DNA from: Candidatus Hartigia pinicola
GTDB taxonomy: Bacteria; Pseudomonadota; Gammaproteobacteria; Enterobacterales; Enterobacteriaceae
Length of the DNA stretch: 64,000 bases
Assembly (NCBI GenBank): GCA_020541205.1
Contig: CP048208.1
Location: 1,674,001 to 1,738,000 of the forward strand
Direction: 5' to 3'
Positions 10,600 to 33,003 of the stretch are shown one piece after another (the stretch's first letter is position 1; every line of letters starts with the position of its first letter). The notes beneath the pieces are model-generated. The model was not told where the DNA came from, made no database searches, and saw only the letters and a list, made by a program, of their open reading frames with translations. Both the position numbers and the translations under genes were made by a program.

Positions 10600-13500
10600 G
10601 TAAACCCTTAATTTAGTGTATGTGATGCTATTTTACGTTACTAAATATTAGCGATATAACTACTATTAAAACTTAGTAGTAAACAAAAGTAATTTCATAT
10701 CTTCTTTTAAAATCAAAAAATGTAACGTGTAATACTGATATCAATGGTGAAACGTCAGTACTTGTATCGCCTATTACATAATGAGAATAATAGTCATGAA
10801 ATACAACAATAATAATAAATTTTCTGATAATTTTAGATGAATAAAAAGTCATTTTATTTTCAACATATCATAAATGTTGTATATTCAAGGATAGTTTTAG
10901 GACTGAATCAAACAATAGCAACATTAAAATATGAATATCAGTTTAAAAATAAAAAATTTAGTTTTAGTATCACAAATCATTTTTCCAGATAAAGTAAAAA
11001 AATTTCGAATAATATATTTAAAAAGATATATAATCAAATTACCTATCTGAAGAATTTAAGTTAGCATAATAAATATGCTTCTAAGCCTGCTTTGTAAATT
11101 TTTTAAAAATTAAAATTTAAAAAATACTTTGAATGTATGTCAGTACTATAGCTGCAGTCATGAAGAGCATTAAACTTAACTCAAAGCTTTTAGAACACTT
11201 TCAAATATCTATAAAAATTAACATGATATATTATAAATATACAGGCTATATTTATTATCAATAAAAATTATTATGTAGTAATTAAACATCATTTAATATT
11301 AAAATATTTTGTCTGAACTAGAAAAGTAAATCATAAGTTATACATAAATCAATGATAGTACAATCAAGTAAACACTCTACATAAATAGTATCATAATAGT
11401 ACATATTACGTTATTGGATCGTGTTATTAACAACTTACCAACTAAGAAACACAAATTCTAAAAGTGATTAATTTTTAACTAATTATTAATATTTTTAATT
11501 ACTAATAGTCAACTAACTTGGTTACGTTAACCTATTTCAAGCAAGAAAATTATTGTATACATCTACATCGAATATGCATTGAAATCTAACTAAGTAAGCA
11601 AAGAAAAAGTCAGCACTTGATTAAGATTTTAAATAATATTAGAAAATTATATAATATGATCTAATTAAATTAGATTTAGATTAGAATAGTTAAAAACTAT
11701 TGTAATAATAAAGTATTAACTATTATTTAATTATTTAAATAAATGTTTAATAAAAACTGAGATATTGCAAAATTGATAAGAAATTTATAGGGTAAACTAT
11801 TAAAATATTATATAATTAATGATAAAATTTAATAATTTATCTCTAGTTATAATCGCTAAATATTTAAATAATATCACTGAACAATAATATTATCCTGTTA
11901 TCAAAACCCCAAAAATTATATTCTATTCTTAATTTATCAAATGATTGAATCAAGATTAATATTTTTATAGTTTAGCGTTATATCTCTCATGTAAATTATA
12001 TAAACTTTTATTATTATTTAATATCTATTAAAAAACATTAAAGTAAACATCATAAATATTCTAACAACTCTACTACTATGTAGAATAATATAAAAGGTAA
12101 TTAAACAAAAAACAAATTTAGAATTTTTTCAAAATTCGCTATTTTTATACACGTATAAAATGAAAAACATATTAGAATATAGAAATTAAAAAATGTTTTC
12201 ACAAATGAAATTTATTTCTTAGAAATTCCACACATATTTTTTAAATGCATTCAAAATTAATATTAATAAAATATTTACTGATATATATCATAAACTTAAG
12301 TATTAACGTGGTGACAAATTATATACATTTCTTTAGAAAAAATTCAATTATTATTTTGAAATCAACAATAAAAAATAGTAAAAATAAAAAATATTTTATA
12401 ATAAGCATTAAAAAATATAATAAAAAAGATTAATATCTATTCTAATCAAAAATACAAAGACAATTTTTTAAATGGTCAATAAGGAAACATAAAAAAAATG
12501 AATACAGCTTATTCCATATACTATAATATAGTAAAATTCTTATCGTATCAAAGATTGGATATCGTAGTCAATACTCAAAGTCACCCTATAATCTTACAGT
12601 TACAAGAGCAATATTATAAACAAAAAATACTTTAATAACTTTGAGACTGCATAAAATCACTTGTATACATAAATATATCGATTACTTTAGATTATACAAG
12701 TAAAATATTTTGGATTTTAATATATTACATACTAAAATAATTGCTAAATAATAAAACATAATATACTCTATATTTTAACATTTTCTGGAATTACAAGATA
12801 ATATAACGTAAATCTCATGAGCTAGATGATTAAGTTCTCACTTTTTTATATTTATAAACTCACACTTTATTGACAGAGATAAGATAAAACAAATCAGTAA
12901 TTTACTAATAATTTCATTTAAATATTTAATAATTTTCTCTGCAATAACTTTAATACGAGGAAAAGTGAAAATGTTTCCAGGCTGTACACTTCAAATATAT
13001 CAGCTAGTTTTGTAATCTTTATGTTTATACTCACAAACTTTAATAGAAAACTTATTAGAAAATTTATGCTTTTATAAATAATAAAAAGCAAAACTGCATT
13101 CAAAATTTTAGTTTTCAATATTATTATATAATCACATAATAAAAAAAGTGTTTTCGTTAGAATTAATTAATATGATTTTATCAACTAACAAATTAAATTA
13201 TTAAACAAACTTTTATATCTCTCCTACAGTATTTTCTTTCAAACAATTAACTATTCATATCCTGTTCATAGGATTTTTATCATTAAAATAATCATCATCA
13301 CCATCAACAAACACTTTCACATGCTTGGTATTTTACATTTTTATTGTTATCTACAATCTAGATATTTTAGATTTTATTACTACTACATTAATAGTATGTT
13401 TATTAGACTGAAAAAATCTAATAACTAAAAAATTTTATTATCTTTTTCATAACTACACTTTTTTACAAATCAGATTCAATAATATAACTTGTCTGTTCTG

Positions 13501-15791
13501 ATTATTTTCATTATATTAGATAATTCTCAAAAAACTCTTTGTTATCTTATCCAGCATGCTAATTTTTAAGTACTTTCGGTTTTTAGAAATTATAGAATAA
13601 CACCATGCAATATATTTTATCTTAACATATTATAATAATTTAATCGCTGTTAAAAAAAAGATATTTATTTTAAACTAAAGATAATTAATAAATTATAAAT
13701 GAGTGAAAATCAATTATCTGATTAATGAAAAGATATAATAATACTACTGAAAAACATGTTTAGAAAAAAAACATTTTTATATGCTCGTTAGAAAGAATAG
13801 TAAAGATTTTTTTACTATATTCGGTACTTCCTTTCGTGTTCTATTTTCAGTTCAAAATAAATGATCTAATTAAAACAAGATTACTTTAAACACAAAAATA
13901 CCAGAAAAAATCACGGAAAATATAAGTCTCAAATGTACTTTATTTATACATAAAACTGTTAAACCTAAAATCAAAGTAACATTAATATAGATTTCATCTA
14001 GCATGACAAACATGAAAATAGAACACAATAGATTCTAATACCTCCAAATTATTCATTAATCCTGTTAATCATCAAGGTTACTGTCTAATAGTAGAATACT
14101 AGAAAATTTTCATTATGACTGCAACATTACACCACTAGGTCTATAAAAATATTATTACACGCACAATAATCTCAACACGATTATAATTAATAAAAATTTA
14201 ATTATATTGTAAACGCTTCATTAATTAAACCATGACAAAAGAGCAAGTTTCAAATACTATTTTAACGTTAATATTTAGTTTCATGAGAGTTCATAATCTA
14301 AAATATCTATTTGCATAACACTGACAAAATAACCAAAATTATAAAATAATATCGTAAACTAGTTTGAATAAATAAAATACTCACTATTTATCAAAGCACT
14401 AATTGAGATTAATATAATACCCAATATATTAATTTATAGGTCACGCGCATAGACTATACATTATCTCCACAATTACAATTCACGACATCTTACAAATCAT
14501 CTATATTAATCGTATAAGTATTAAGATAGATGTACTACATTATATACTCATATTTTATTTTCTTAGTAATTGTGTTAATTATTTTATAATACAATCGAGA
14601 TAAGATCAAAAAAAATTTTACTTTAAAATATATTCATATCACAAAAAATATATAACTACTTGTAACTCTACTGAAGATCTTTACAGTGTATCACAATCTT
14701 CATGATAAAGTAGGTTATAATATTTTAACACACAAAATATAATTTTCACACACAGAAATATAGAGAATAACACTGAAACCTAATATCGTCTTATTATATA
14801 AAACTAATTTTAAAACATCATTAAGAATATATAAGTTTCTATAAGAATATTAGAAACATAATTTAACTTAAAATTTTATGCAGTATTTTTACTTACTAAA
14901 AAACAGTAAAACAATAAATTTTAAATATAATCAACTTAAAACGAAAATTTTAATACCTTTCACAGTTATTTCATATTCAGTAATACTACTCTAATTCACT
15001 CTACGTGTATTAAACGATTTTAAATATTAAACTTCATTATATTTTACTATCTAGACGATCGTATTTAAGTTTATAAAATGTATAATTATTCACATATTCC
15101 TAGTAACATTACTATAATTTTCTCATAAATTCTTTATGGATATTAATGGTTTTTTTGTGTAATCTTAAGTAGATTAAATGTCTTATCTTTTTGTAAGATA
15201 TCTGTTTTTACTGTTAAGTTATATAAAATATAACTTGAATCTTGCAAAATATGTTGTTTAACATATAAAATATTTACCATGTCATATAGTGCTTTATAAT
15301 ATCTATTCATACTTTTGATATGAATATATCTAAAATTATAAAAGCAAAATATGCTAATGTTTTTTTAACTTCTTATTTAACAAGCTTGATAACATTGCTG
15401 ATAATTTCTATTGCAAAATACTCTTCACGGTAAAAACTTTTTTAAATATTTCTAACTAAAAACTGATTATCGGATACATAAAAAAAATAAAAAACATTTT
15501 ATATAGATTGATTTAATGAATACAGATAATGTTTGATTAACAAGAAATTGTAGTTTAAAATATCAAAAACATTACAATTGCAAAAGATTTTTTTTAAATA
15601 AATTTGAAGTAGTATAATTTATTTTATAATTTTAAACGCGTATTATATCTTTGCAATTAAAAATTGACTGTATAATCTCCTGTAAAATCTTGTCAAACTA
15701 CATGACATGAAAAAATTATTGACTTATACCTCATCAATAAAAGAAGAAATTTACATATATTACAGATTTCAAAATCTTTAATCAACAATAA

Positions 15792-15977
15792 AGTCTATAT
15801 ATAAATAATGTTATTCGCTATAGCGACTCGTTTAATAATCTAACTCAAAAGTTAGGAAAGATTATTAAAATAAATCAACTTCTGGAGGCTATACTAACAC
15901 GCTTTAGTGATATTAAAAATATCAATAATGATAAATCAGTTTTAGAAAACAATCCCGTTTATTCACTACATATTTAA
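15792..15977 (+). pseudogene. Possible decayed gene fragment (unidentified)
   Basis: A 61-codon open frame without an early ATG, GTG or TTG lies in a stretch a little richer in G+C than its surroundings. Its middle reads as an amphipathic-looking segment containing LTQKLGKIIKINQLLEAIL, and it ends VYSLHI before TAA. The absence of a start codon argues against a live gene. I recognise no family. It may be the tail of a degraded gene or a chance open frame. Confidence 0.15.
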
Positions 15978-16468
15978 AAATTATATTATTTAAGTAATCT
16001 AAGGATGTGTACTGCTGGTAAGTTAAGACATCTTTTCTTAAACAAACAGCACAATCAAATAAATATTAGCCCATTATTAAACATTTAAATAATGTTAATA
16101 CAGTCTGTTACTGACATCTTTTTAGTGGCAATACTTAAGACTATTTCTCATTAATGAAAAGTAACAATATCCTTACAATCAACTGATATTAGATATATTT
16201 TAAAATACATAGATACACTAACTTAAACTAATCACTGTTTTCTAAAATATTACTTTTTACTTAGCTTAGTTTTAATTGTCTGTATTTAGCAATATAGTCA
16301 TGATTTTTAATAAAATTTCATACTTGAAATTTAAAATTCTACTAATATGATATTTATGTAATAACACTTCAAATTATTTCGTTTTAGTAGAAAAGTAATC
16401 CTAAATGCATACAATAAGACTGATTTCTTTCTGACTGAGTGCTTACACGTTTTAATCACGTAAACTAA

Positions 16469-16550
16469 TATAGAGATAGGCATCAATCTCTATAAGATAG
16501 TTATCTAAGTTATTTTATTATTTACAGGTACGTACTGAACTTAGTACGTA
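16469..16550. other. Two adjacent stem-loops downstream of ygfZ
   Basis: The first stem pairs TATAGAGAT (16469-16477) with ATCTCTATA (16486-16494) around an 8-base loop. The second pairs TACGTACT (16529-16536) with AGTACGTA (16543-16550) around GAACTT; half of its pairs are G:C, unusual in this spacer. They lie about 190-270 bases beyond the ygfZ stop, on the downstream side of that minus-strand gene. Neither is followed by a U-tract on the ygfZ strand, so a classical terminator is not supported. A 3' UTR structure or a relic is possible. Confidence 0.4.
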
Positions 16551-16737
16551 AAGTTTATCGATCATTTAAAAATCCATTAATTATCTTTTATTCTCTTTCA
16601 TCGTGAAGTAATTTATTTTTTGATAAATACTTTTAAATTTATCTATCTTCATAACAATAAAAACAACTTCATTAATCACACTCAAGTATACTGCTTCAAA
16701 GAAGATTATTCTAAATAAAATAAAAATCAAAATTATT

Positions 16738-17721
16738 TTATTTTTCAATAGAGTATGGAAGAGATTGAATTATAAGTTCACTCTTTTTCTCCCCTATAAT
16801 ACGAAAAATACTATCTTTTTTTATATCGTTATTCATAATAATCTGCACGTTTATTTCACCGTTAGCTAATTTTACAGCAGACAGTACAGTCCCTGTACGA
16901 CGCCATGCATTGCTCAATTGATATTCAACGGAATGACCCAAAGCTGGTATAAACGTACCAGTTCCCTTTAGCCAATACATAGCACGTTTGTTTACTCCTC
17001 GGAATTTTGCACGCGCTACCATTTCCTGGCCGATATAACATCCTTTTTTAAAATTTATACTGAAAGGTAATGCTTGTAAGTTAGTTGCTTGTGGGAAGTG
17101 TTTTGCGCTGTTTATTTGATCAATAATTGGATAGCCAGCTTCGATATCTAAAGATAACCATTGCTCATCTGAAACTTGAGGTACATTCAACATATTTATT
17201 ATTTGTTGTGCCGTTATACTGTTAGTAATAACTAAAAATCGTTCATTAGGAAAATTAAAGTGTAATAAACATGATTTACCATCAACAATAACTTGGTTAT
17301 TGCAATCAGGTAATATACCAAAAAACATAGATAAAGCTTCACGACCCCCGCTCCCAGCAATGCCAAGTAACTTCAGATCAGATTTATATTCAAAAGTAAC
17401 ATTAGAAAAAATAGCATATTTTTTAAGTTCTAATAATTGAGATTGAAGCAAGCTTTTTCTTGCTATGTAAGAAAATCCATCGAAATGATGAAATAAACGC
17501 AAATTACTCCACATTCTCCCTAGTGGATTACAGTGAGCCGTTAATATATGTTGATTCGCTTTCAATGCTACAACGTCTGCAGTAACTTGCCCTTGAATGT
17601 ATTTCTCTGCATCAAAGCCATGTACATGTACTATTCCCCAATTATTTAATGACATTGATGTAAGTGATAAACACTGAGAATCAAGTGGAAGTAATTCTGA
17701 ATGAACTAGTGCAGTTGTCAT
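16738..17721 (-). CDS. ygfZ: YgfZ, folate-binding protein for Fe-S-dependent tRNA modification
   Basis: YgfZ is a tetrahydrofolate-binding protein of the GcvT/COG0354 family. It supports certain Fe-S enzymes, notably MiaB-type tRNA methylthiolation, and oxidative stress tolerance. The 327 residues (E. coli 326) align from end to end. The family signature KGCYIGQE is at residues 226-233, with the key cysteine at C228, followed by MVARAKFRG. Other conserved blocks are QGQVTADV near 44, HCNPLGRMWSNLRLF and PQATNLQALPFSINFKKG. The ATG has AGGTG on its strand at 17727-17731, five bases upstream, which supports this start. The gene is divergent from prfC across a 945-base gap. In E. coli ygfZ sits elsewhere, away from prfC, so this neighbourhood is a rearrangement product. 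Confidence 0.96.
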   Translation of the reverse strand: MTTALVHSELLPLDSQCLSLTSMSLNNWGIVHVHGFDAEKYIQGQVTADVVALKANQHILTAHCNPLGRMWSNLRLFHHFDGFSYIARKSLLQSQLLELKKYAIFSNVTFEYKSDLKLLGIAGSGGREALSMFFGILPDCNNQVIVDGKSCLLHFNFPNERFLVITNSITAQQIINMLNVPQVSDEQWLSLDIEAGYPIIDQINSAKHFPQATNLQALPFSINFKKGCYIGQEMVARAKFRGVNKRAMYWLKGTGTFIPALGHSVEYQLSNAWRRTGTVLSAVKLANGEINVQIIMNNDIKKDSIFRIIGEKKSELIIQSLPYSIEK

Positions 17722-18666
17722 AATTTCACCTGCTATCCTTTCATATTAAAAGGAATGTATGGTAAAAACACTAAAAATGTTATAAATAATTATTATCACA
17801 GCATATGTATGATTCAATATCATAATATTAACACTGAGAATCTATTCATTATTTTTAAATATATAATGCTATAATATTATTATATTCAATGAAACGAATA
17901 TTTATCAATAATATTAATTACTAAATATTGTAATAAATTGAATTCTTATTTCTTAATAGTTAAAATGCATACGCCTATAAAAAATTCATATATATTAGAG
18001 TTTCACGCCACTATATATGCTTAAAATTAATTAAGAGTATAATATAAACCACAGTACTTTCCTGTTACTCCTAAATAAAGAATTTTATGTTATTTCTAAA
18101 ACAATTATTGTCAAAAAAAAGCTAAGCTTTCTGTAGAAACGGTGAAATACAATTTATAAGATCCGCTTCAGCACTTCATAATCATAATATCAATTCACTA
18201 TTTTCATAATGATAAATTTAACTAAGTATTAATAAACGAGTAAAGCTTATTAAAATTTATAGTATCGGTAAAAAGTTTTCAGAATTAAAATGATGTATTT
18301 TTTGTTAAAAAATTTTATCATACATAAACATTGATAATATATTAACAACATGTGTTAGTGAGCATTAAACAAAATAGGTAATTTCTTGCAAAATTTCTCA
18401 AAGTATATCACTATTGTAAACTCGCATTATTAAAATAACAATATAAAATAATATTTTTTAACTAAAATAAAATTCATCCTAACTAATCTGGTTAATATTT
18501 TCTCTCTATAAAAGTTGGCTGATGTAATACTTTAATTATTTACATCCTTAACATTTGTAACAATAATTATTAATTACAATTGACAAAACAAATTTTACTG
18601 AGCTAGTAGTCACTTATTCTATCTCATAATGTATATAGCAATCTATATATAAAAGAAAATGTAAAA
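17722..18666. other. Divergent intergenic region, ygfZ / prfC
   Basis: These 945 bases separate two divergent genes, so promoters for both should lie here. The DNA is so A+T-rich that many -10-like hexamers occur by chance, and I cannot choose one. No gene, RNA or clear operator is visible. An immediate start-stop pair, ATG-TAA, sits at 18659-18664 just before prfC. Confidence 0.6.
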
Positions 18667-20256
18667 ATGACAAATCAAAATTTCCTACATGCAATAAAGT
18701 CACGCAGAACGTTTGCAATTATTTCTCACCCTGATGCAGGTAAAACTACTATTACAGAAAAAGTCTTATTATTTGGAGAGGTTATCCAGCGTGCTGGAAC
18801 TATAAAGGGTCGTGGTTCAAATCAGCATGCTAAATCAGACTGGATGGATATAGAAAAACAGAGAGGTATTTCAATTACTACCTCAGTGATGCAATTTCCA
18901 TATCATGGCTGTTTGTTTAATTTACTTGACACTCCGGGACATGAAGACTTCTCAGAAGATACTTACCGTACATTGACAGCAGTAGATTGTTGTCTTATGG
19001 TGATTGATGCCTGTAAAGGAGTTCAGGATAGAACACGTAAACTGATGAACGTTACTCGCCTACGTAACACGCCGATTTTAACTTTTATGAATAAACTTGA
19101 TCGTGATATTCGTAATCCAATAGAATTAATAGACGAAATAGAAAATAAACTAAAAATACATTGTTGTCCAATCACGTGGCCTATCGGTTCTGGTAAATTT
19201 TTTAAGGGTGTTTATCATTTATTACGTAATGAAACTATTTTGTATCAAACAGGACAGGGTCATACGATCCAAAAAGTTCATATCATTAAAGGGTTAGCTA
19301 CTCTTGATATGGATCAAGTATTTAATGACGAATTAATAGTGCAATTACGTAACGAATTAGAATTAGTGCAAGGCGCTTCTTATAAATTTAATTGTACTTC
19401 CTTCTTAAAAGGTGAGTTAACACCCGTTTTCTTTGGTACTGCATTAGGTAATTTTGGTATTGATCATGTACTGGACGGTTTAGTAAAATGGGCACCAACA
19501 CCACAACCTCGGCAAACCAATGTTCGCGAAGTTAAAGCTAATGAAGAAAAATTTACCGGTTTTATATTTAAAATTCAAGCTAATATGGATCCAAAGCACC
19601 GTGATCGCATTGCATTTATGCGTATTGTTTCAGGAAAATATGAAAAAAATATGAAATTACGTCAAGTTCGAATCAAAAAAGATCTTGTGATTTCAGATGC
19701 GTTAACCTTTATGGCAGGAGATCGTGCACATGTTAAACATGCTTCTGCTGGTGATATAATAGGATTGTATAACCATGGTACAATTCAAATTGGTGATACA
19801 TTTACACAAGGTGAAAATTTAAAATTTATAGGTATACCTAACTTTTCTCCTGAATGGTTCCGGTTAATTCGTCTCCGAGATCCATTGAAACAAAAACAAC
19901 TCATTAAAGGGTTAATACAATTATCAGAAGAAGGTGCAGTGCAGATATTCCGTCCATTAGAAAATAATAACTTGATCCTTGGAGCGATTGGGATACTTCA
20001 GTTTGAAGTTGTTGTTGCTCGCCTGAAAAATGAGTATAACGTAGAAGCAATTTATGAAACCATTAATATTTCAACTGCGCGCTGGGTAGAGTGCGACGAT
20101 ATAAAAAAATTTGAAGAGTTTAAACATAAAAATAAATCAAATTTAGCACTAGATAGTGGCAATAACTTATCTTATCTTGCGCCAACTATAGTCAATCTCA
20201 ATTTAACAAATGAACGCTACCCAGATGTAAAATTCCGTAAAATACGTGAACATTAA
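18667..20256 (+). CDS. prfC: RF3, peptide chain release factor 3 (GTPase)
   Basis: RF3 is a translational GTPase that removes RF1 or RF2 from the ribosome after peptide release and contributes to post-peptidyl-transfer quality control. The 529 residues equal E. coli RF3 in length and align throughout. The G domain shows G1 HPDAGKTT (21-28), the switch region [15 protein letters not shown]3 DTPGHEDF (from D88) and G4 NKLD (142-145). The later blocks [17 protein letters not shown] and FMAGDRAHV mark domain II, and [20 protein letters not shown] and ARWVEC mark domain III. The ATG gives an N-terminus matching E. coli. The ribosome binding site is weak, only A-rich AAGAAAA. Many reduced symbionts lack prfC, so its retention is of some note. 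Confidence 0.97.
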   Translation: MTNQNFLHAIKSRRTFAIISHPDAGKTTITEKVLLFGEVIQRAGTIKGRGSNQHAKSDWMDIEKQRGISITTSVMQFPYHGCLFNLLDTPGHEDFSEDTYRTLTAVDCCLMVIDACKGVQDRTRKLMNVTRLRNTPILTFMNKLDRDIRNPIELIDEIENKLKIHCCPITWPIGSGKFFKGVYHLLRNETILYQTGQGHTIQKVHIIKGLATLDMDQVFNDELIVQLRNELELVQGASYKFNCTSFLKGELTPVFFGTALGNFGIDHVLDGLVKWAPTPQPRQTNVREVKANEEKFTGFIFKIQANMDPKHRDRIAFMRIVSGKYEKNMKLRQVRIKKDLVISDALTFMAGDRAHVKHASAGDIIGLYNHGTIQIGDTFTQGENLKFIGIPNFSPEWFRLIRLRDPLKQKQLIKGLIQLSEEGAVQIFRPLENNNLILGAIGILQFEVVVARLKNEYNVEAIYETINISTARWVECDDIKKFEEFKHKNKSNLALDSGNNLSYLAPTIVNLNLTNERYPDVKFRKIREH

Positions 20257-30146
<9,890 letters not shown>

Positions 30147-31564
30147 TTTTTTACTATAATTAATTCATTGTTGATATTAGAAATATACTAAATAACTAAT
30201 TGATGTGAAAGATATTATTTGTATATAAATTGTATTAAATTATATTTTAGTGAATGTTTTTCATTATATATAACTATTTATCAAATAACATTTTTATTTT
30301 ATATTTATTTATTGCATGTTTCCTTATAAAGTTATAAAATTGTCGTTATATTACAAAACAATCAATCAAGATTGGTTTATAATATTTTAAGATCACTATA
30401 AGTTTTTTAGAATCTATCTATAATTGTAATAAGTAATAATTTTATCTATACTATTAATATAATTAAATACGAAATAGTAACATCAGTCAAAAAACATTTC
30501 AACATATTGGACCTTAATTATGCATTAGCTACAATCAATATTTTCCTTAAGATAATCAATATATATTGATATATCTACACAGCTACATATATCAACAATT
30601 AATTTTAGTAAAATATTACACACATCTATTTATATAGATTACTATTATAAACTTTTAAAGATTGCAAGAACGTTACGCTTTTTTAGTTTTTTATATAAAA
30701 CAATATAATTATCGAAATTCCTAATCGCGTTGATTAAAAATCATACCCACTTTGTAATGATTAATAAACCAAGAATTAAACTACGAATAAAATTATGAAA
30801 AGATTATAATAAAAATAAAAATCTTTCGTATACACTCATAACTTAAAATAAAGGACTTAAAAGTAACATTATATACTTTTAGTTATAAAGAATATATTAC
30901 ACGTATACAAAATACGTTAATATCTATTAGATTGTATAATATGCAGTAGATTTCCTAAAAAATATTGTATCAAATATCAAATTATAGAAATACAATACTT
31001 TTAGACAAGATCTCCCATATACTTTCGATCATTGAGATAGCTAAAAGTAATAAATTCTATACTTATAATATCATCTGAAATATATGATTATTAAAATTAC
31101 ATAAAACTAACTAGAAAATGATTAGAAAATACAGAGGTAGTCTGATAACTCTTTAAATATAAACCTTCAATGTCTCAATCTAACTTTTACGATACTAAAT
31201 AATATACAAAAATATAGTTCACACTTTCCTAAAGCAGTGCTATGAGCTTTACTCAAAAAAATATAATAATTTTATTTTTATACAAAACTACAATTGCAAG
31301 CTCTTTTATAAAGAGACTGATTTAGAAAATACTGGATACTGTAATATCACTACACCAATAAAATTTAAAATGAAAATAGGTTATATTGATAGTCTTGATA
31401 GCTATGATTATTATTTCTATAAATTATTTCATCATATCTTACATAGAGATGATAGAAAATACTATTATAAATAAAAAATTTTTTTCTTTTGCAGTCATGT
31501 AAGATTTTCGATTGAGAAATAAAAAAACATAACATATTTTAGTAATAATTGCTGTTAAATAATA
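30147..31564. other. Gene-free spacer between convergent ligA and sbcB
   Basis: These 1.4 kb lie between two genes whose 3' ends face each other. I see no gene, RNA or clear bidirectional terminator. The composition is like the other spacers. Confidence 0.65.
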
Positions 31565-32992
31565 TTAACTAGATAATTCTGTAGCATACTTTATCAATTC
31601 TCTTAATTGGTTAGAACGCTCAGGATCTTCTTGATACTTTATCATTAATAACGCTATATTTTTCATGTATTCCGTTAATCGACTTTCCGTAAAATAATCT
31701 CTACGATGTTGTAACCAGCGCCGTTTTTCTTCATGCGATAAAATCTTTGGGAAGTTACGCGCCTTATAACGAAAAAAAAGTTCTTGCATACGTGAGTCTT
31801 GAAACGTTAACTCGAGTTCAGAAAGATGTCCTGGTAATGTATCTTTAATAATGTCCATACTTAAACGATCTGAGTTGCTAAAAAAGCCATTATAAATTTT
31901 TTCATCTACATCCTTAGGCTCTTCAAAATGAAAAGAATCTGAAAAAATTTTAATAACTTTGTTTCGAATATTAGGATGTTTACGTAGCATTTCTAAATTA
32001 AATAAACAAAGATCACGGTCAACCCCAATACGTTCTGCGTCTTCTATACGTAATGTTTTCTCAGGCGCAAGAATAGGACATTTATTGATATGTACTAATT
32101 TAATTGGAATAGGCGATATATTAACTAATTTTAACTTCGGAGTGTATAAGCGTTCACGTAATTCTTGAGTGGATAAATGTATTAAAGGAGAAAGATCAGA
32201 AAATAAATCACAAATAATCAATGTATTACCATTATACGGGTGCCATGCTAAAGGAGCTATTAAGCTAATATAAGAACGCACCGCTCCGAACATACTAGAC
32301 ACATAAATTAATGGGTTTATCTCGACAATATCAATTAACTGACTAATATTAGTTTTCTTTCTCAACTGATAAAAATAATCAAACATGCGTGGTTGAGTAG
32401 ATTTTAGCAATTTAGCTACGTGAATAGTCGCCAATACATCAGACATTGCATCATGTGCAGTTTCATGCGAAATACCATTAGCCTTGGTAATATGTTCAAG
32501 ACGCATGCTAGGTAGTCCATCCTGATTTTTTGGCCAATTAATCCCTTCCGGACGCAAAGCAAAATAAGCCCTTAAAACATCGAGCAAATCCCAGCGTGAG
32601 TTTCCTTGTTTCCAGCTATAAGCATAAGGATCATAAAAATTGCGATAAAAAATATTTCTAGTAACTTCATCATCAAAAGAAATATTGTTATAACCCATAA
32701 TACAGGTATGAGGTCGACTAAAGACATGTTGAATGCGTTTAGCAAATTCAGATTCATTAACACCATGCTTTAACGCAATTTGTGGGGTAATACCAGTAAT
32801 CATTACTGCTTCAGGTTGTGGTAGATAATCATCAGAAAGCGTACAGTAAAAAAGTTCAGGTTCTTCCAGAATATTAAAATTCAGATCAGTTCTAACCCCT
32901 GCAAACTGTGCAGGACGATCAAGTGTAGGGGATTTTCCAAAAGTTTCGTAATCATAAATAAAAAATGTAGGGTGATTTTTAGTGTATTCCAA
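31565..32992 (-). CDS. sbcB: SbcB, exodeoxyribonuclease I
   Basis: ExoI degrades single-stranded DNA from 3' to 5' and acts in mismatch repair and recombination. The product has 475 residues, as in E. coli. The DEDDh exonuclease residues are all present, one position earlier than in E. coli: D14 and E16 (YDYETFG), D107 (SFDDEV), H180 and D185 (HDAMSDVLAT). The SH3-like and helical C-terminal regions align as well, including PQPEAVMITGITPQ and WHPYNGNTLIICDLFSDLSPL. The start is a TTG (complement of 32990-32992) preceded by GGAG at 33000-33003, seven bases away; an upstream ATG is out of frame. This rare start may keep translation low. Next to it is the largest gene-free gap of the window. Confidence 0.97.
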   Translation of the reverse strand: MEYTKNHPTFFIYDYETFGKSPTLDRPAQFAGVRTDLNFNILEEPELFYCTLSDDYLPQPEAVMITGITPQIALKHGVNESEFAKRIQHVFSRPHTCIMGYNNISFDDEVTRNIFYRNFYDPYAYSWKQGNSRWDLLDVLRAYFALRPEGINWPKNQDGLPSMRLEHITKANGISHETAHDAMSDVLATIHVAKLLKSTQPRMFDYFYQLRKKTNISQLIDIVEINPLIYVSSMFGAVRSYISLIAPLAWHPYNGNTLIICDLFSDLSPLIHLSTQELRERLYTPKLKLVNISPIPIKLVHINKCPILAPEKTLRIEDAERIGVDRDLCLFNLEMLRKHPNIRNKVIKIFSDSFHFEEPKDVDEKIYNGFFSNSDRLSMDIIKDTLPGHLSELELTFQDSRMQELFFRYKARNFPKILSHEEKRRWLQHRRDYFTESRLTEYMKNIALLMIKYQEDPERSNQLRELIKYATELSS

Positions 32993-33003
32993 CGTGATTC
33001 TCC
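32990..33003 (-). promoter_or_regulatory. Ribosome binding site and TTG start of sbcB
   Basis: On the minus strand GGAG (33000-33003) lies seven bases before TTG (32990-32992). The strong Shine-Dalgarno and the alignment to the ExoI N-terminus decide the start. An ATG overlapping the Shine-Dalgarno is 13 bases upstream of the TTG and so out of frame. Confidence 0.8.

Larger units (their letters stand above)
9612..16737. other. Gene-free A+T-rich spacer, arnT to ygfZ
   Basis: This 7.1 kb holds no supportable gene. The longest open frames (about 60 residues near 12245 on plus and 12918 on minus) translate to strings of I, K, N and L typical of chance frames in such DNA. A stretch at 15792-15977 and stem-loops near 10313, 10577, 10659, 16469 and 16529 are the only visible structure. 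A weak stem AATTTT/AAAATT follows arnT at about 9651 without a clear U-tract. Confidence 0.7.

Noticed and set aside
12245-12433. Open frame of 62 residues with an ATG
   Set aside because: Composition is almost only I, K, N, S and Y, with no motif and no good ribosome binding site. Frames of 60-70 codons are expected by chance in 64 kb of this composition.
18625-18636. CATAATGTATAT, resembling the central part of the dif site
   Set aside because: Only the left and central bases match; the right XerD arm does not. Such A+T words are frequent here.
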